Numbered from the stretch's first letter, positions 1-6,761 are shown. The stretch is DNA of 12,806 nucleotides from Comamonadaceae bacterium (GCA_947458415.1 CANGZG010000061.1:1-12806); one strand, 5' to 3'. Notes: generated by a model from the letters alone, not told the origin. Translations and numbers: made by a program.

Positions 1-422
1 ATGCCCAAAAAATGACTGGGGTCGATGACCGACTTGGCCAATGCATTGATGGACAGCGCGCTGGTATTGGAAGCAATTAATCGCGGTTGCCGTTGCGCTA
101 CTTCAGACAACACCTGAGTCTTCAAATCCAAACGCTCGGGAATGGATTCAATCACCAAATCCAAGAAGCGAGGCAAGTCTTGAACCAACGCCAAGCGCTG
201 TACGCCTTCAGAAGCATGCTCGGCTTGCGCGGGCGTCAATTTCCCACGCTTCAATCCACCTGCCGCTGCGGTTCGAAGAGTCTGTTGCATGGTGACGCTG
301 CGCTGTGTGTCAGGTTCAACCACATACACCTGCCAACCCGCCACAGCGAACACATAGGCAATACCGACACCCATGGTGCCGCCGCCAATCACTGCCATGT
401 TTTGCGATTGACGTTGGTTCAT
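1..422 (-). CDS. 3-hydroxyacyl-CoA dehydrogenase, NAD-binding part (3' end outside window)
   Basis: This is the N-terminal 140 residues of a 3-hydroxyacyl-CoA dehydrogenase, the enzyme that oxidises (S)-3-hydroxyacyl-CoA to 3-ketoacyl-CoA with NAD+ in beta-oxidation. The sequence shows the dinucleotide-binding loop GGGTMG at residues 13-18 right after a short beta strand, an acidic residue (E36) at the end of the second strand that favours NAD+ over NADP+, the family stretch ESIPERLDLK, and the NTS motif (IASNTSALSI) that carries the substrate-contacting Ser. The catalytic His and the C-terminal dimerisation domain would lie beyond the left edge. The ATG overlaps the stop codon of the TetR gene as ATGA, which indicates translational coupling and membership of the same operon. 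Whether it is a short HAD-type enzyme or the start of a longer fusion cannot be seen. Confidence 0.9.
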   Translation of the reverse strand, partial: MNQRQSQNMAVIGGGTMGVGIAYVFAVAGWQVYVVEPDTQRSVTMQQTLRTAAAGGLKRGKLTPAQAEHASEGVQRLALVQDLPRFLDLVIESIPERLDLKTQVLSEVAQRQPRLIASNTSALSINALAKSVIDPSHFLG

Positions 423-1063
423 TTGGGACTTTTGCTTTTACGGGATTTTTTGGCGCGCACCATGGCCAAGACCGTGGAGGCCATGTACGACACGACATCT
501 TCCAAACTCAATCTACCGTTTGCACGAAACCACACGGGCGCCCAACCGACAATGCCGCCGATGGCCAAAGCGGTCAGTTGCACATCATCCACTTGAAATT
601 CACCCGCCGCGACGCCTTGGTTGACCAATTCCACCAACCGTCGATCAAAATCGCGTCGCAATGCATTGATAGCGTCACGGTCTTTTTGAGCCAGCTCTTT
701 TTCTTCACGGCTGTAGATCATGGCGTGGGGTTGGTGCGTCAACACTGCCGTTAAAAAATCGCTCACTACTGTTTCCAAACGTTCTGTGACCGAGGTGTCT
801 TGCGCCATCACTCTGTTCAATGATTCATGCGCCAAAGTGATGGCGCGCGAGCAAATTTCTGCCAATAAATCGTTCTTTGAATTGAAATGCGCATAGATGA
901 CAGGCTTGGTGACTTGCAGTTCACTGGCGACTTGGTCCAAGGTGGTTTTGCCATAGCCTTGTTTGTAAAACAAGTCGACAGCAGCGGCCACTATCCGTTC
1001 GCGTTTGAGGTGAGAAATGGCTTCGCGCATGGCTTCAGGATGGGTCAATATGCTGGTTGTCAA
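419..1063 (-). CDS. TetR-family transcriptional regulator
   Basis: This is a 214-residue TetR-type repressor. Residues about 20-67 form the DNA-binding domain: a first helix (RERIVAAAVDLFYKQGY), then the helix-turn-helix around 39-60 (KTTLDQVASELQVTKPVIYAHF), followed by the usual FNSKNDLL. The C-terminal part is helical and would bind the inducer, presumably an acyl-CoA or a ketone of the local pathway (inference). The frame opens with TTG, 3 bp after the BVMO stop. An ATG at residue 12 (codon at 1028-1030) is an equally possible start because neither has a strong Shine-Dalgarno sequence, and the HTH is intact either way. It sits inside the operon rather than divergent from it, so it would autoregulate through the promoter at 5519-5549. 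The C-terminal tail is basic (KKSRKSKSPK). Confidence 0.9.
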   Translation of the reverse strand: MTTSILTHPEAMREAISHLKRERIVAAAVDLFYKQGYGKTTLDQVASELQVTKPVIYAHFNSKNDLLAEICSRAITLAHESLNRVMAQDTSVTERLETVVSDFLTAVLTHQPHAMIYSREEKELAQKDRDAINALRRDFDRRLVELVNQGVAAGEFQVDDVQLTALAIGGIVGWAPVWFRANGRLSLEDVVSYMASTVLAMVRAKKSRKSKSPK

Positions 1064-1066
1064 TGG

Positions 1067-2683
1067 TCAAGCTTTTTCAAGTGCAGTGGCATGGGCCGCA
1101 AAGCCAAACCCGGTGTAACCCTCGGCTGCCACTTTGTGCAAGATGCGGCGATAGCCACGCACGCCGCCCGAGTAAGGCATGAACACGCGTGGCTTGCCTT
1201 TGACTTCGGCTCCGTTGTAGTAGGAGTCGGTACTCAAATACAACGTTTCTTTGACGCGTTCGTTGATGTGATGACCCCATTCTTTTTCAGCATCCGGCTG
1301 CACTTCAAACACGGCTTGCTTGTTCGCTTTCATGTGCTCGATAAATGCTGCCATCCAATCAATTTGCTCTTCAGTAGACACCAGCACATTGCTGAGCAAT
1401 GAAGGACTGCCAGGGCCGACAACGATGAACATGTTCGGAAAATCGGAGACGCCCACACCCAAGTGTGTGACCGGACCATCAGCCCATTTTTGTTTCAACG
1501 TCATGCCGCCTCTGCCAATGATGTTCGGTTTAAACAAGGAACCGGTGAACACATCAAAGCCGGTGGCAAAAATGACCATGTCGAATGCATGCATTTTTGC
1601 GGTGGTGCGAATGCCTTCATGCGTGAATTCCACAATCGGTGATTCACGAAGATCGGCCAATTCCACATTGTCTCGGTTGAAAGCTTGGAAATAACCGCTG
1701 TCAACCGATGGACGACGCGCGGCAAACGCATGGTTCTTGGGGAGTAATTTTTCTCGAACCACAGGGTCATTCACCACACTTGCAATCTTTCTGCGTATGA
1801 AATCAGCAGCGGTATCGTTGGCTTGCTTGTTCAACAAAATATCGTAGTAAGTCAGCGCAAAACCAAATCCCAAGCGGTTCCAAGCGGCTTCATACGCTTT
1901 CTCGCGCTCCTCGGGCGTGACATCCAGCGCCGATGTTTTGTTTGGCATGAACCCCAAGCCGGTGGCCGAATTCCAAGCGCGATCGCGCCGTTCTCTGTAA
2001 TGGGCTTTGACCTGCGCGTCCTCTTCATCGGTCACTGGCGCGTTGGCAGCCGGGATGCTGTAGTTGGGCGTTCGTTGAAACACGGTGAGATGCTTGGCCA
2101 GTTGGGCAATGACCGGGGTCATTTGCATGCCTGAGGAACCTGTACCGATGATGGCCACACGCTTACCCTCATAGGTGACTTCATGTTTCGGCCATTTGCC
2201 ACTGTGAATGACTTCGCCTGTGTAGTTTGACAAGCCGGGGTAACTGGGCGACTTGGGGGTGGACAACTGGCCCACACACATCAATAAAAACTGTGATTCA
2301 AACGTTTTGCCGCCCTCTGTTTCAATCACCCAACGCGCTGAAGCTTCATCGTAAGTGGCATGGGTCATGCGGGTATTGAATTGGATGTCGCGGCGCAAAT
2401 CAAAACGCTCAGCCACATGGTTGATGTAGCGCAAAATTTCGGGCTGAGTGGCATAGCGTTCGCTCCAGCGCCATTCTTGCTCAAGCTCGGGCGAGAAGCT
2501 GTAAGAGTAGTCGTAGCTCTCCACATCGCAGCGCGCACCGGGGTAGCCGTTGTGGTACCACACGCCGCCGACATCCTCGCTGGCTTCAAGCACAGTCACT
2601 TTGTAACCCAGGCCTCTGAATTTATACAAAGCACGCAGCCCTGCAAAGCCTGCGCCAATCACCAATACATCTGCTGTTTGCAT
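1067..2683 (-). CDS. Baeyer-Villiger monooxygenase (flavin- and NADPH-dependent)
   Basis: This 538-residue protein is a type I Baeyer-Villiger monooxygenase, which uses FAD, NADPH and O2 to insert oxygen next to a ketone and give an ester or lactone. Visible motifs in order are the FAD Rossmann loop GAGFAG (10-15), the segment GGVWYHNGYPGARCDVESYDYSYSFS (39-64) close to that of cyclohexanone monooxygenase, the BVMO fingerprint at 154-165 (YTGEVIHSGKWP, with Tyr in place of the usual first Phe), the NADPH Rossmann loop GTGSSG (180-185), and R323-R324-P325, where R324 matches the catalytic Arg of cyclohexanone monooxygenase. The length is normal for the family. The ATG at 2683 has AAGG about 8 nt upstream, overlapping the stop of the preceding MaoC gene. 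The substrate cannot be told. The gene context points to a ketone whose ester or acid product is then CoA-activated. Confidence 0.95.
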   Translation of the reverse strand: MQTADVLVIGAGFAGLRALYKFRGLGYKVTVLEASEDVGGVWYHNGYPGARCDVESYDYSYSFSPELEQEWRWSERYATQPEILRYINHVAERFDLRRDIQFNTRMTHATYDEASARWVIETEGGKTFESQFLLMCVGQLSTPKSPSYPGLSNYTGEVIHSGKWPKHEVTYEGKRVAIIGTGSSGMQMTPVIAQLAKHLTVFQRTPNYSIPAANAPVTDEEDAQVKAHYRERRDRAWNSATGLGFMPNKTSALDVTPEEREKAYEAAWNRLGFGFALTYYDILLNKQANDTAADFIRRKIASVVNDPVVREKLLPKNHAFAARRPSVDSGYFQAFNRDNVELADLRESPIVEFTHEGIRTTAKMHAFDMVIFATGFDVFTGSLFKPNIIGRGGMTLKQKWADGPVTHLGVGVSDFPNMFIVVGPGSPSLLSNVLVSTEEQIDWMAAFIEHMKANKQAVFEVQPDAEKEWGHHINERVKETLYLSTDSYYNGAEVKGKPRVFMPYSGGVRGYRRILHKVAAEGYTGFGFAAHATALEKA

Positions 2684-2692
2684 TTATGAACC

Positions 2693-3226
2693 TTAAAGCG
2701 ACAAAATATCACGGGTCTCACGCATGTAGAGAACGCCAGATCCCACATCTTCAACCGTGACCTCGTGTCGCACATAGCGTCGTTCGCGCTTGATGAACTT
2801 GTCAATGGCTTTGGCACTGATGCGAACCGTGGCACCGACTGGGATCGGTTCAAAAATTTCAGTGTCATGGAAGGTGTGGATAGAGCCAATTGCAAACGGC
2901 TTGGTGTGATCAAACTGCACAGACAACACAAAATGCGACACCAACAGCGGCGGCACGATCGCACCACCAAACGGTGACTCACCCGGGATGTACCAAGTGT
3001 TCATGCGCCAGCCCTCGTACCAAGGGTTGTAATCCTCCACCGCATCCGCGTAAAGAATCACCAACTCTGGGGTGATGTGCAGTTCTCTTGACAACACATC
3101 TCCCACGTTCACCATGTCCCAATAGGTTTGACAGACTTCATCCAAACTTTTGACAAATTCACGCGTTTGTTGAATCTGGATGTTGGTCATGGGACGCAAA
3201 CTGTCGGTGCGAATCTCTGTGGTCAT
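2693..3226 (-). CDS. MaoC-type hot-dog protein, dehydratase N-domain-like (retains Asp, lacks His)
   Basis: This 177-residue protein is of the MaoC/FAS1-like dehydratase N-domain type, a single hot-dog fold that usually hydrates enoyl-CoA or dehydrates hydroxyacyl-CoA, often as one half of a heteromeric enzyme. The signature region is residues 59-90: YADAVEDYNPWYEG, then GGAIVPPLL. In canonical (R)-hydratases this is D-x-N-P-x-H; here Asp65 is kept, but the His position is Tyr70. The C-terminal strands (GSIHTFHDTEIFEPIPVGATVRISAKAID) are typical of the fold. The start at 3226 is supported by AAGGA 7 nt upstream; a second ATG at residue 13 has no such site. The next gene in the transcript (BVMO) begins 9 bp after its stop. 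It most likely pairs with the adjacent 148-residue MaoC protein (inference). Confidence 0.85.
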   Translation of the reverse strand: MTTEIRTDSLRPMTNIQIQQTREFVKSLDEVCQTYWDMVNVGDVLSRELHITPELVILYADAVEDYNPWYEGWRMNTWYIPGESPFGGAIVPPLLVSHFVLSVQFDHTKPFAIGSIHTFHDTEIFEPIPVGATVRISAKAIDKFIKRERRYVRHEVTVEDVGSGVLYMRETRDILSL

Positions 3227-3238
3227 GGTGTTCCTTGT

Positions 3239-3259
3239 GTGTGGGGTGTGGGGTGTGGT
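3239..3259. repeat. short tandem repeat, 7-bp unit GTGTGGG x 3 (last copy imperfect)
   Basis: Two exact copies of GTGTGGG (3239-3245 and 3246-3252) are followed by GTGTGGT (3253-3259). They lie between the two MaoC genes, just upstream of the ribosome-binding site of the 177-residue gene, which is transcribed from the other strand. The intergenic gap is only 42 bp, so the repeat makes up half of it. It could alter spacing or mRNA structure, but it may equally be neutral slippage. Confidence 0.6.
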
Positions 3260-3268
3260 GCAGTGGGT

Positions 3269-3715
3269 TTAAACACCGACATCCACCTCGGTCCAGCCAA
3301 TGGTTTTGGTTTGACCTTCTTCGTTGGACGCCCAAAACTCAACCTTGAAACGAAAGCCAGCGCCTTTAGGCGTTTTTTCTTTCACGACACCGTGAGTGGT
3401 GATGACTTCGTTCGCCAAAGTGGAGGCGACATATTTGCAGACAAAGCGTGCATTCTTGAAAAAATTGGCGCCAAAATAATTCACACACATTTCTGAAATG
3501 TAGGCAGAGGACATTTCACCGGTTTGAATGGGCGCAGCCAAGCCTGTTTGATGGGCATACACCGGGTCCCAATGGTTGGGATTAAAGCGACCCCACAGCC
3601 GTGAGCCCATGAGTTGTATGGCGGCCTTTTTTTTCACGCCTTCGAGTTCAAAACCAATCGGGGTATCGATGGTGATCAGGCCTTGCCGTTGTGCTGTTTG
3701 ATAGGGCTGAGTCAT
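3269..3715 (-). CDS. MaoC-like hot-dog hydratase subunit (retains His, lacks Asp)
   Basis: This 148-residue MaoC-like protein carries the hydratase-2 type motif at residues 38-66: SRLWGRFNPNHWDPVYAHQTGLAAPIQTG. The family consensus around the active site is G-D-x-N-P-x-H-x-D-P. Here the position of the catalytic Asp is Arg43, while the catalytic His (His48) and the following WDP are retained. The rest (NYFGANFFKNARFVCKYVASTLANEVITTHGVVKEK) fits the long central helix and strands of the hot-dog fold. The start at 3715 has AAGGA about 8 nt upstream. The gene lies 30 bp downstream of the acyl-CoA synthetase and 42 bp upstream of the other MaoC gene, so the pair is almost certainly co-expressed. 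A role in hydrating an enoyl-CoA within the cluster's degradation route is inferred from the family and the neighbours. Confidence 0.85.
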   Translation of the reverse strand: MTQPYQTAQRQGLITIDTPIGFELEGVKKKAAIQLMGSRLWGRFNPNHWDPVYAHQTGLAAPIQTGEMSSAYISEMCVNYFGANFFKNARFVCKYVASTLANEVITTHGVVKEKTPKGAGFRFKVEFWASNEEGQTKTIGWTEVDVGV

Positions 3716-3745
3716 GAAAAATCCTTTATGAAGAAATACGGGTGT

Positions 3746-5485
3746 TCAAGCTGGGACAGACAAGCCTAAAGATTGCATGGCCATGTGGGAGAGTAAAAAC
3801 TTGCGCGCGCGCCCTGAGGGCGTCACTGGCACATCCTGCGCACTGACAAACAACACATGTTTGGGAACTTTGAAACGTGCCAATCGCTCGGCACACATCG
3901 ACTGCAACGCTGCAGCTTCGCAAACAGTTTGCTCGCGCAACACCACAAAAGCCACGCCGATTTCACCCATGCGCTCATCTGGCACGGGCACCACATGGGC
4001 TTGAAGCACAGCAGGGTGGGACATCAATACATCCTCTGCTTCGGTGGGCATGACGAGCTCACCGCCACAGCGATAGGACTCTTTCAACCGCCCTGCCAAG
4101 CTGATGTAATCATCTTCATCCAAGCGGCCCAAGTCACCGGTATGCAGCCATCCATCGCGTGTGAAAGCGGCTGATGTCTCCTGCGGCTTGTTGTAGTAAC
4201 CGCTGGTCACGCCGGGGCCTTTGGCTTGCAACTCCCCCACTTGACCACGCGCAACCACTTGCCCTGTTTCGGGATCGACCACACGGTAAATCACCAAACG
4301 GTTGCCCAATTCGGGATAGCCAGCTGGCCCCACATCACGCAAGCGTCCGTTGGTATGCAGCCAGCGATCTTGGTGGTCAGTGGGCTGTGTGACTGTGCTG
4401 GATGCGGTCACCTCGGTCATGCCGTAGCCAGTGGTGATTTCCTGCGGTTGCAAATGCACCAAGATTTGCTGCCATATGCTGGCTGGTGCCCGCCCGCCAG
4501 ACGACAGCACCGATTGCAAGCTGGGCACAGGATGATGGTGTGTTTTTTGCTCATCAATCAATGCCAAGGTCATGGCAGGGATCAACAAAATGTCCGTGGC
4601 TTGGTGGGTGTCAATGGCCTCTAGCGTGGTTTTGGCATCAAATTTGGTTTGCGCAACGATGGCACCACCCACAAACATGCAGGCCAACAAACCTTCGACA
4701 TAGCCGTAGACATGGTAGAGCGGTAACGAGAACAGGATGCGTCGCGCATCTTCAAAGCCACGGGCCCATGCGCTGCCAAATGCCGTGCGCAACATCATGT
4801 CGTGCGTGAGGACCACGCCTTTGGGAAAACCTGTTGTGCCAGAGGTGTAGATGATGTCGCATGTTGCGCCAGGGCCAGGATGCGTCACAGGCGGCAAACC
4901 CAAACCTGCACCCAATTGACTGAGCAAAGTGCAATCCTTGAACCATGTGTCTGTGCTGATCTCGCCGGTGGCAAACACAATCACGTTTTTCAATTTGGGA
5001 AACACATCGCCACCGCCCTGCCTTTGCCAACCGGGGGCCAATTCATCCAGATAACGCCAATACGGCATGTTTCTGAAACTGTCCATCGTGATCAGCATGA
5101 CCGCGTCTGACTGTTTAAGCACATAGCCCAGTTCATCGCGCTTGTTTAAAAAATTGATGGGCACAGCCACTGCCCCCACCATGGAGATGGCAAATTTCAC
5201 GGCCACAAACTCGGGGAAATTGGCCATGAGCAAAGCCACATGGTCGCCTGGCTTGACACCTTTGCTGACCAAGCCTGCGGCCAGTTGCACAGACCATGCA
5301 TGCATTTGCGCGTAGGTCCAAGCGCGCTGATCGGTGATGACAAACAAGCGATCGGGATGGTCTTGTGCATTCTTCGCCAGCAAGCCATCCAAGGTGAGCG
5401 ATTGCCAAACAGGAAAACGTCGACGCAGCCCTGCCTGTCTCTCGCCAAGAGAAGGCCAATAGGGTTTGCTGCTGCTGGTTGTCAA
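3746..5485 (-). CDS. acyl-CoA synthetase (AMP-dependent ligase), first gene of the minus operon
   Basis: This 579-residue member of the adenylate-forming family activates a carboxylic acid to its acyl-AMP and then to acyl-CoA. Motifs are the ATP P-loop YTSGTTGFPKG (213-223), the A5 motif GYGMTE (353-358), the A7 aspartate in HTGD (D451), the hinge region AGRLKE (464-469), GGE (474-476), and a C-terminal PSGRARKF (556-563). In most family members the last motif reads SGK, and that Lys drives adenylation; here it is Arg559, with Lys562 nearby. No ATG is available at the N-terminus. The frame opens at a TTG with GAGAA a few bases upstream, and an in-frame stop lies just upstream, so TTG is the most likely start. 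It is the promoter-proximal gene of the operon and probably supplies the CoA thioester for the MaoC and dehydrogenase steps. The chain length of the substrate is unknown. Confidence 0.93.
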   Translation of the reverse strand: MTTSSSKPYWPSLGERQAGLRRRFPVWQSLTLDGLLAKNAQDHPDRLFVITDQRAWTYAQMHAWSVQLAAGLVSKGVKPGDHVALLMANFPEFVAVKFAISMVGAVAVPINFLNKRDELGYVLKQSDAVMLITMDSFRNMPYWRYLDELAPGWQRQGGGDVFPKLKNVIVFATGEISTDTWFKDCTLLSQLGAGLGLPPVTHPGPGATCDIIYTSGTTGFPKGVVLTHDMMLRTAFGSAWARGFEDARRILFSLPLYHVYGYVEGLLACMFVGGAIVAQTKFDAKTTLEAIDTHQATDILLIPAMTLALIDEQKTHHHPVPSLQSVLSSGGRAPASIWQQILVHLQPQEITTGYGMTEVTASSTVTQPTDHQDRWLHTNGRLRDVGPAGYPELGNRLVIYRVVDPETGQVVARGQVGELQAKGPGVTSGYYNKPQETSAAFTRDGWLHTGDLGRLDEDDYISLAGRLKESYRCGGELVMPTEAEDVLMSHPAVLQAHVVPVPDERMGEIGVAFVVLREQTVCEAAALQSMCAERLARFKVPKHVLFVSAQDVPVTPSGRARKFLLSHMAMQSLGLSVPA

Positions 5486-5503
5486 AAGAATTCTCTGATA
5501 AAG

Positions 5504-5517
5504 TTACTGACAAGTAA
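5504..5517. promoter_or_regulatory. palindromic operator candidate for the TetR regulator
   Basis: This is a perfect inverted repeat, TTACT-GACA-AGTAA, lying immediately downstream of the predicted -10 box of the minus operon, so it covers the expected transcription start. TetR-family repressors commonly bind short palindromes in such positions, and a TetR gene is encoded in this operon. Binding by that protein is an inference. Confidence 0.55.
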
Positions 5518-5518
5518 G

Positions 5519-5549
5519 ATTATCTACTTTGCAGAATATTTTGAATCAA
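5519..5549 (-). promoter_or_regulatory. sigma70-like promoter of the acyl-CoA synthetase/BVMO operon
   Basis: Read on the minus strand, the -35 box TTGATT (5549-5544) is followed by a 17-bp spacer and the -10 box TAGATA (5526-5521), extended as TAGATAAT to 5519. The predicted start falls near 5513, about 28 nt upstream of the TTG start codon of the acyl-CoA synthetase and within the palindrome at 5504-5517. No comparably good promoter was found for the divergent SDR. Confidence 0.6.
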
Positions 5550-5573
5550 GGGTTTTCCCTTGGCGCAGCTGCA

Positions 5574-5597
5574 AGCCATCAAACTGGCTGTTTTTTT
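5574..5597 (+). terminator. small hairpin plus T-tract in the SDR leader (attenuator-like)
   Basis: AGCCA (5574-5578) pairs with TGGCT (5585-5589) across a 6-nt loop, followed by G and seven T residues (5591-5597). This has the form of a weak intrinsic terminator on the plus strand. It stands only about 9 nt before the Shine-Dalgarno sequence of the SDR gene, so it lies in a 5' leader rather than after a gene. The stem has only 5 base pairs, and function is uncertain. Confidence 0.35.
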
Positions 5598-5615
5598 CAA
5601 CCCTGAAGGATGATG

Positions 5616-6389
5616 ATGAAGATAGATTTTTCCGGTCAAGTGGCCGTGGTGACAGGCGCAGGTGGCGGCATTGGTCGCGCAGTTGCATTGGCCCTGAGTG
5701 ACATTGGTGCCAAAGTGTTATTGGTTGATTTGGCGCAAGCGGCAGGACTGGAAACAGAGGCTCAGATTCGGCGCAATGGCAATGAAGCTGTGTTTGTGAA
5801 AGCCGATGTGAGCGAGCCCAAACAAGTGCAACACTATGTCAACACCGCCATGCAAACTTGGGGACGGATTGACGTCTTCATGAACAACGCCGCTTGGCAA
5901 GGCGAAATCCATTCATTGGTTGACTACCCCGTCGACGTGTTTGACAAAGTCATGAACATCAATGTGCGGGGCGTGTTCTTGGGCATGAAATATGTGCTGC
6001 CCGTCATGCTGGCACAAGGACGCGGCGCCATCGTCAACACCGCCTCTTTGGGGTCTTTTTTGGCAACTCGCAAGCTCGGCCCCTATACCGCCAGCAAACA
6101 TGCGGTGATGGGACTGACCAAAACTGCCGCATTAGAGGTTGCGCGCAAAGGCATTCGAGTGAACGCGGTCTGCCCTGGCCCTGTGGACACAGACATGTTG
6201 CGAGACATTGAAGCATCGCAAGCCAGTGGGTCTGCTGAGCAATTGCGTGCGCAACGCACTGCGTCTATCCCGGATGGAAGGTACGCCGAACCGTCGGAAG
6301 TTGCCCATTTGATGGTTTATCTGGCTTCAGATTTATCCAGCCACATCACAGGCCAAGGCATTCAAATCAATGGTGGCAGTCATTATTGA
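5616..6389 (+). CDS. short-chain dehydrogenase/reductase (SDR)
   Basis: This classical SDR of 257 residues interconverts an alcohol and a ketone with NAD(H). Numbered from this start, the sequence shows the cofactor loop TGAGGGIG (13-20), Asp38 after the second strand (favouring NAD+), NNAA (90-93), the structural Asn116, the catalytic Ser144, and Tyr157/Lys161 in YTASK. The C-terminus ends in ITGQGIQINGGSHY, normal for the family. Three in-frame ATGs are stacked at 5610, 5613 and 5616. AAGGA at 5606-5610 overlaps the first, so the third, with 5-nt spacing, is preferred. The gene is divergent from the BVMO operon and shares its regulatory region, so it probably makes the ketone used by the BVMO or oxidises a hydroxyacyl intermediate (inference). 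A fragment resembling its 3' end reappears at 7388-7465. Confidence 0.93.
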   Translation: MKIDFSGQVAVVTGAGGGIGRAVALALSDIGAKVLLVDLAQAAGLETEAQIRRNGNEAVFVKADVSEPKQVQHYVNTAMQTWGRIDVFMNNAAWQGEIHSLVDYPVDVFDKVMNINVRGVFLGMKYVLPVMLAQGRGAIVNTASLGSFLATRKLGPYTASKHAVMGLTKTAALEVARKGIRVNAVCPGPVDTDMLRDIEASQASGSAEQLRAQRTASIPDGRYAEPSEVAHLMVYLASDLSSHITGQGIQINGGSHY

Positions 6390-6428
6390 AGGTGTCCTTA
6401 GAATGCACATTTAAACCGAGGCTTTGTG

Positions 6429-6761
6429 ATGTGTATGACCACCTGCTTTCGTCAAATACTTGCTGTTGGTTTGACCTTGGGTTTGCAATGCTCGGTGAAT
6501 GCACAAACAACAGAAGACCCCAAAGCAGACTTTAAATTTTGCATGAGAACCTGTGTTTCAAATTCATGTTCGGGACCGGCATCAGTTGTTGAGAAAAATT
6601 GCACACGCAAGTGCTCGACAGACGCGAACACCTCTTCATTTCTAGCAGCCCAAACTTTGGCTGCAGCTGACATGACACAGGTGACCGTGTGCGATATTCG
6701 AGGGCACGTCCACAGCAAAGCCATCACATGCAACTTCACACAGACACCAAGCTCAGAGTGA
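6429..6761 (+). CDS. small secreted Cys-rich protein with twin CX3C motif, function unknown
   Basis: I do not recognise a family for this 110-residue protein. It starts with a signal peptide: a hydrophobic core ILAVGLTLGLQC, then VNA before a probable cleavage site after Ala25. The mature chain has seven cysteines: C38, C42, C47, C58, C62, C88 and C101. C38-x3-C42 and C58-x3-C62 make a twin CX3C arrangement with 15 residues between, a pattern that in other proteins forms a disulfide-linked helical hairpin. GAGG at 6418-6421 is 7 nt before the ATG at 6429; a GTG at 6426 and an ATG at 6435 are in frame. The gene follows the SDR by 39 bp on the same strand, and its end overlaps the start of the cupin gene. 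A periplasmic location is likely; any partner or metal is unknown. Confidence 0.7.
   Translation: MCMTTCFRQILAVGLTLGLQCSVNAQTTEDPKADFKFCMRTCVSNSCSGPASVVEKNCTRKCSTDANTSSFLAAQTLAAADMTQVTVCDIRGHVHSKAITCNFTQTPSSE

Noticed and set aside
87..754. Plus-strand open frames over the 3-hydroxyacyl-CoA dehydrogenase and TetR genes
   Set aside because: The minus-strand products are clear family members, and the plus-strand translations show no domain.
1051..5485. A 13-bp direct repeat, TGCTGGTTGTCAA, at 1051-1063 and 5473-5485, each ending at a TTG start codon
   Set aside because: About one 13-bp repeat is expected by chance in a window this size, and no further similarity flanks the copies. The shared TTG-ACA-ACC start is noted but not taken as a regulatory site.
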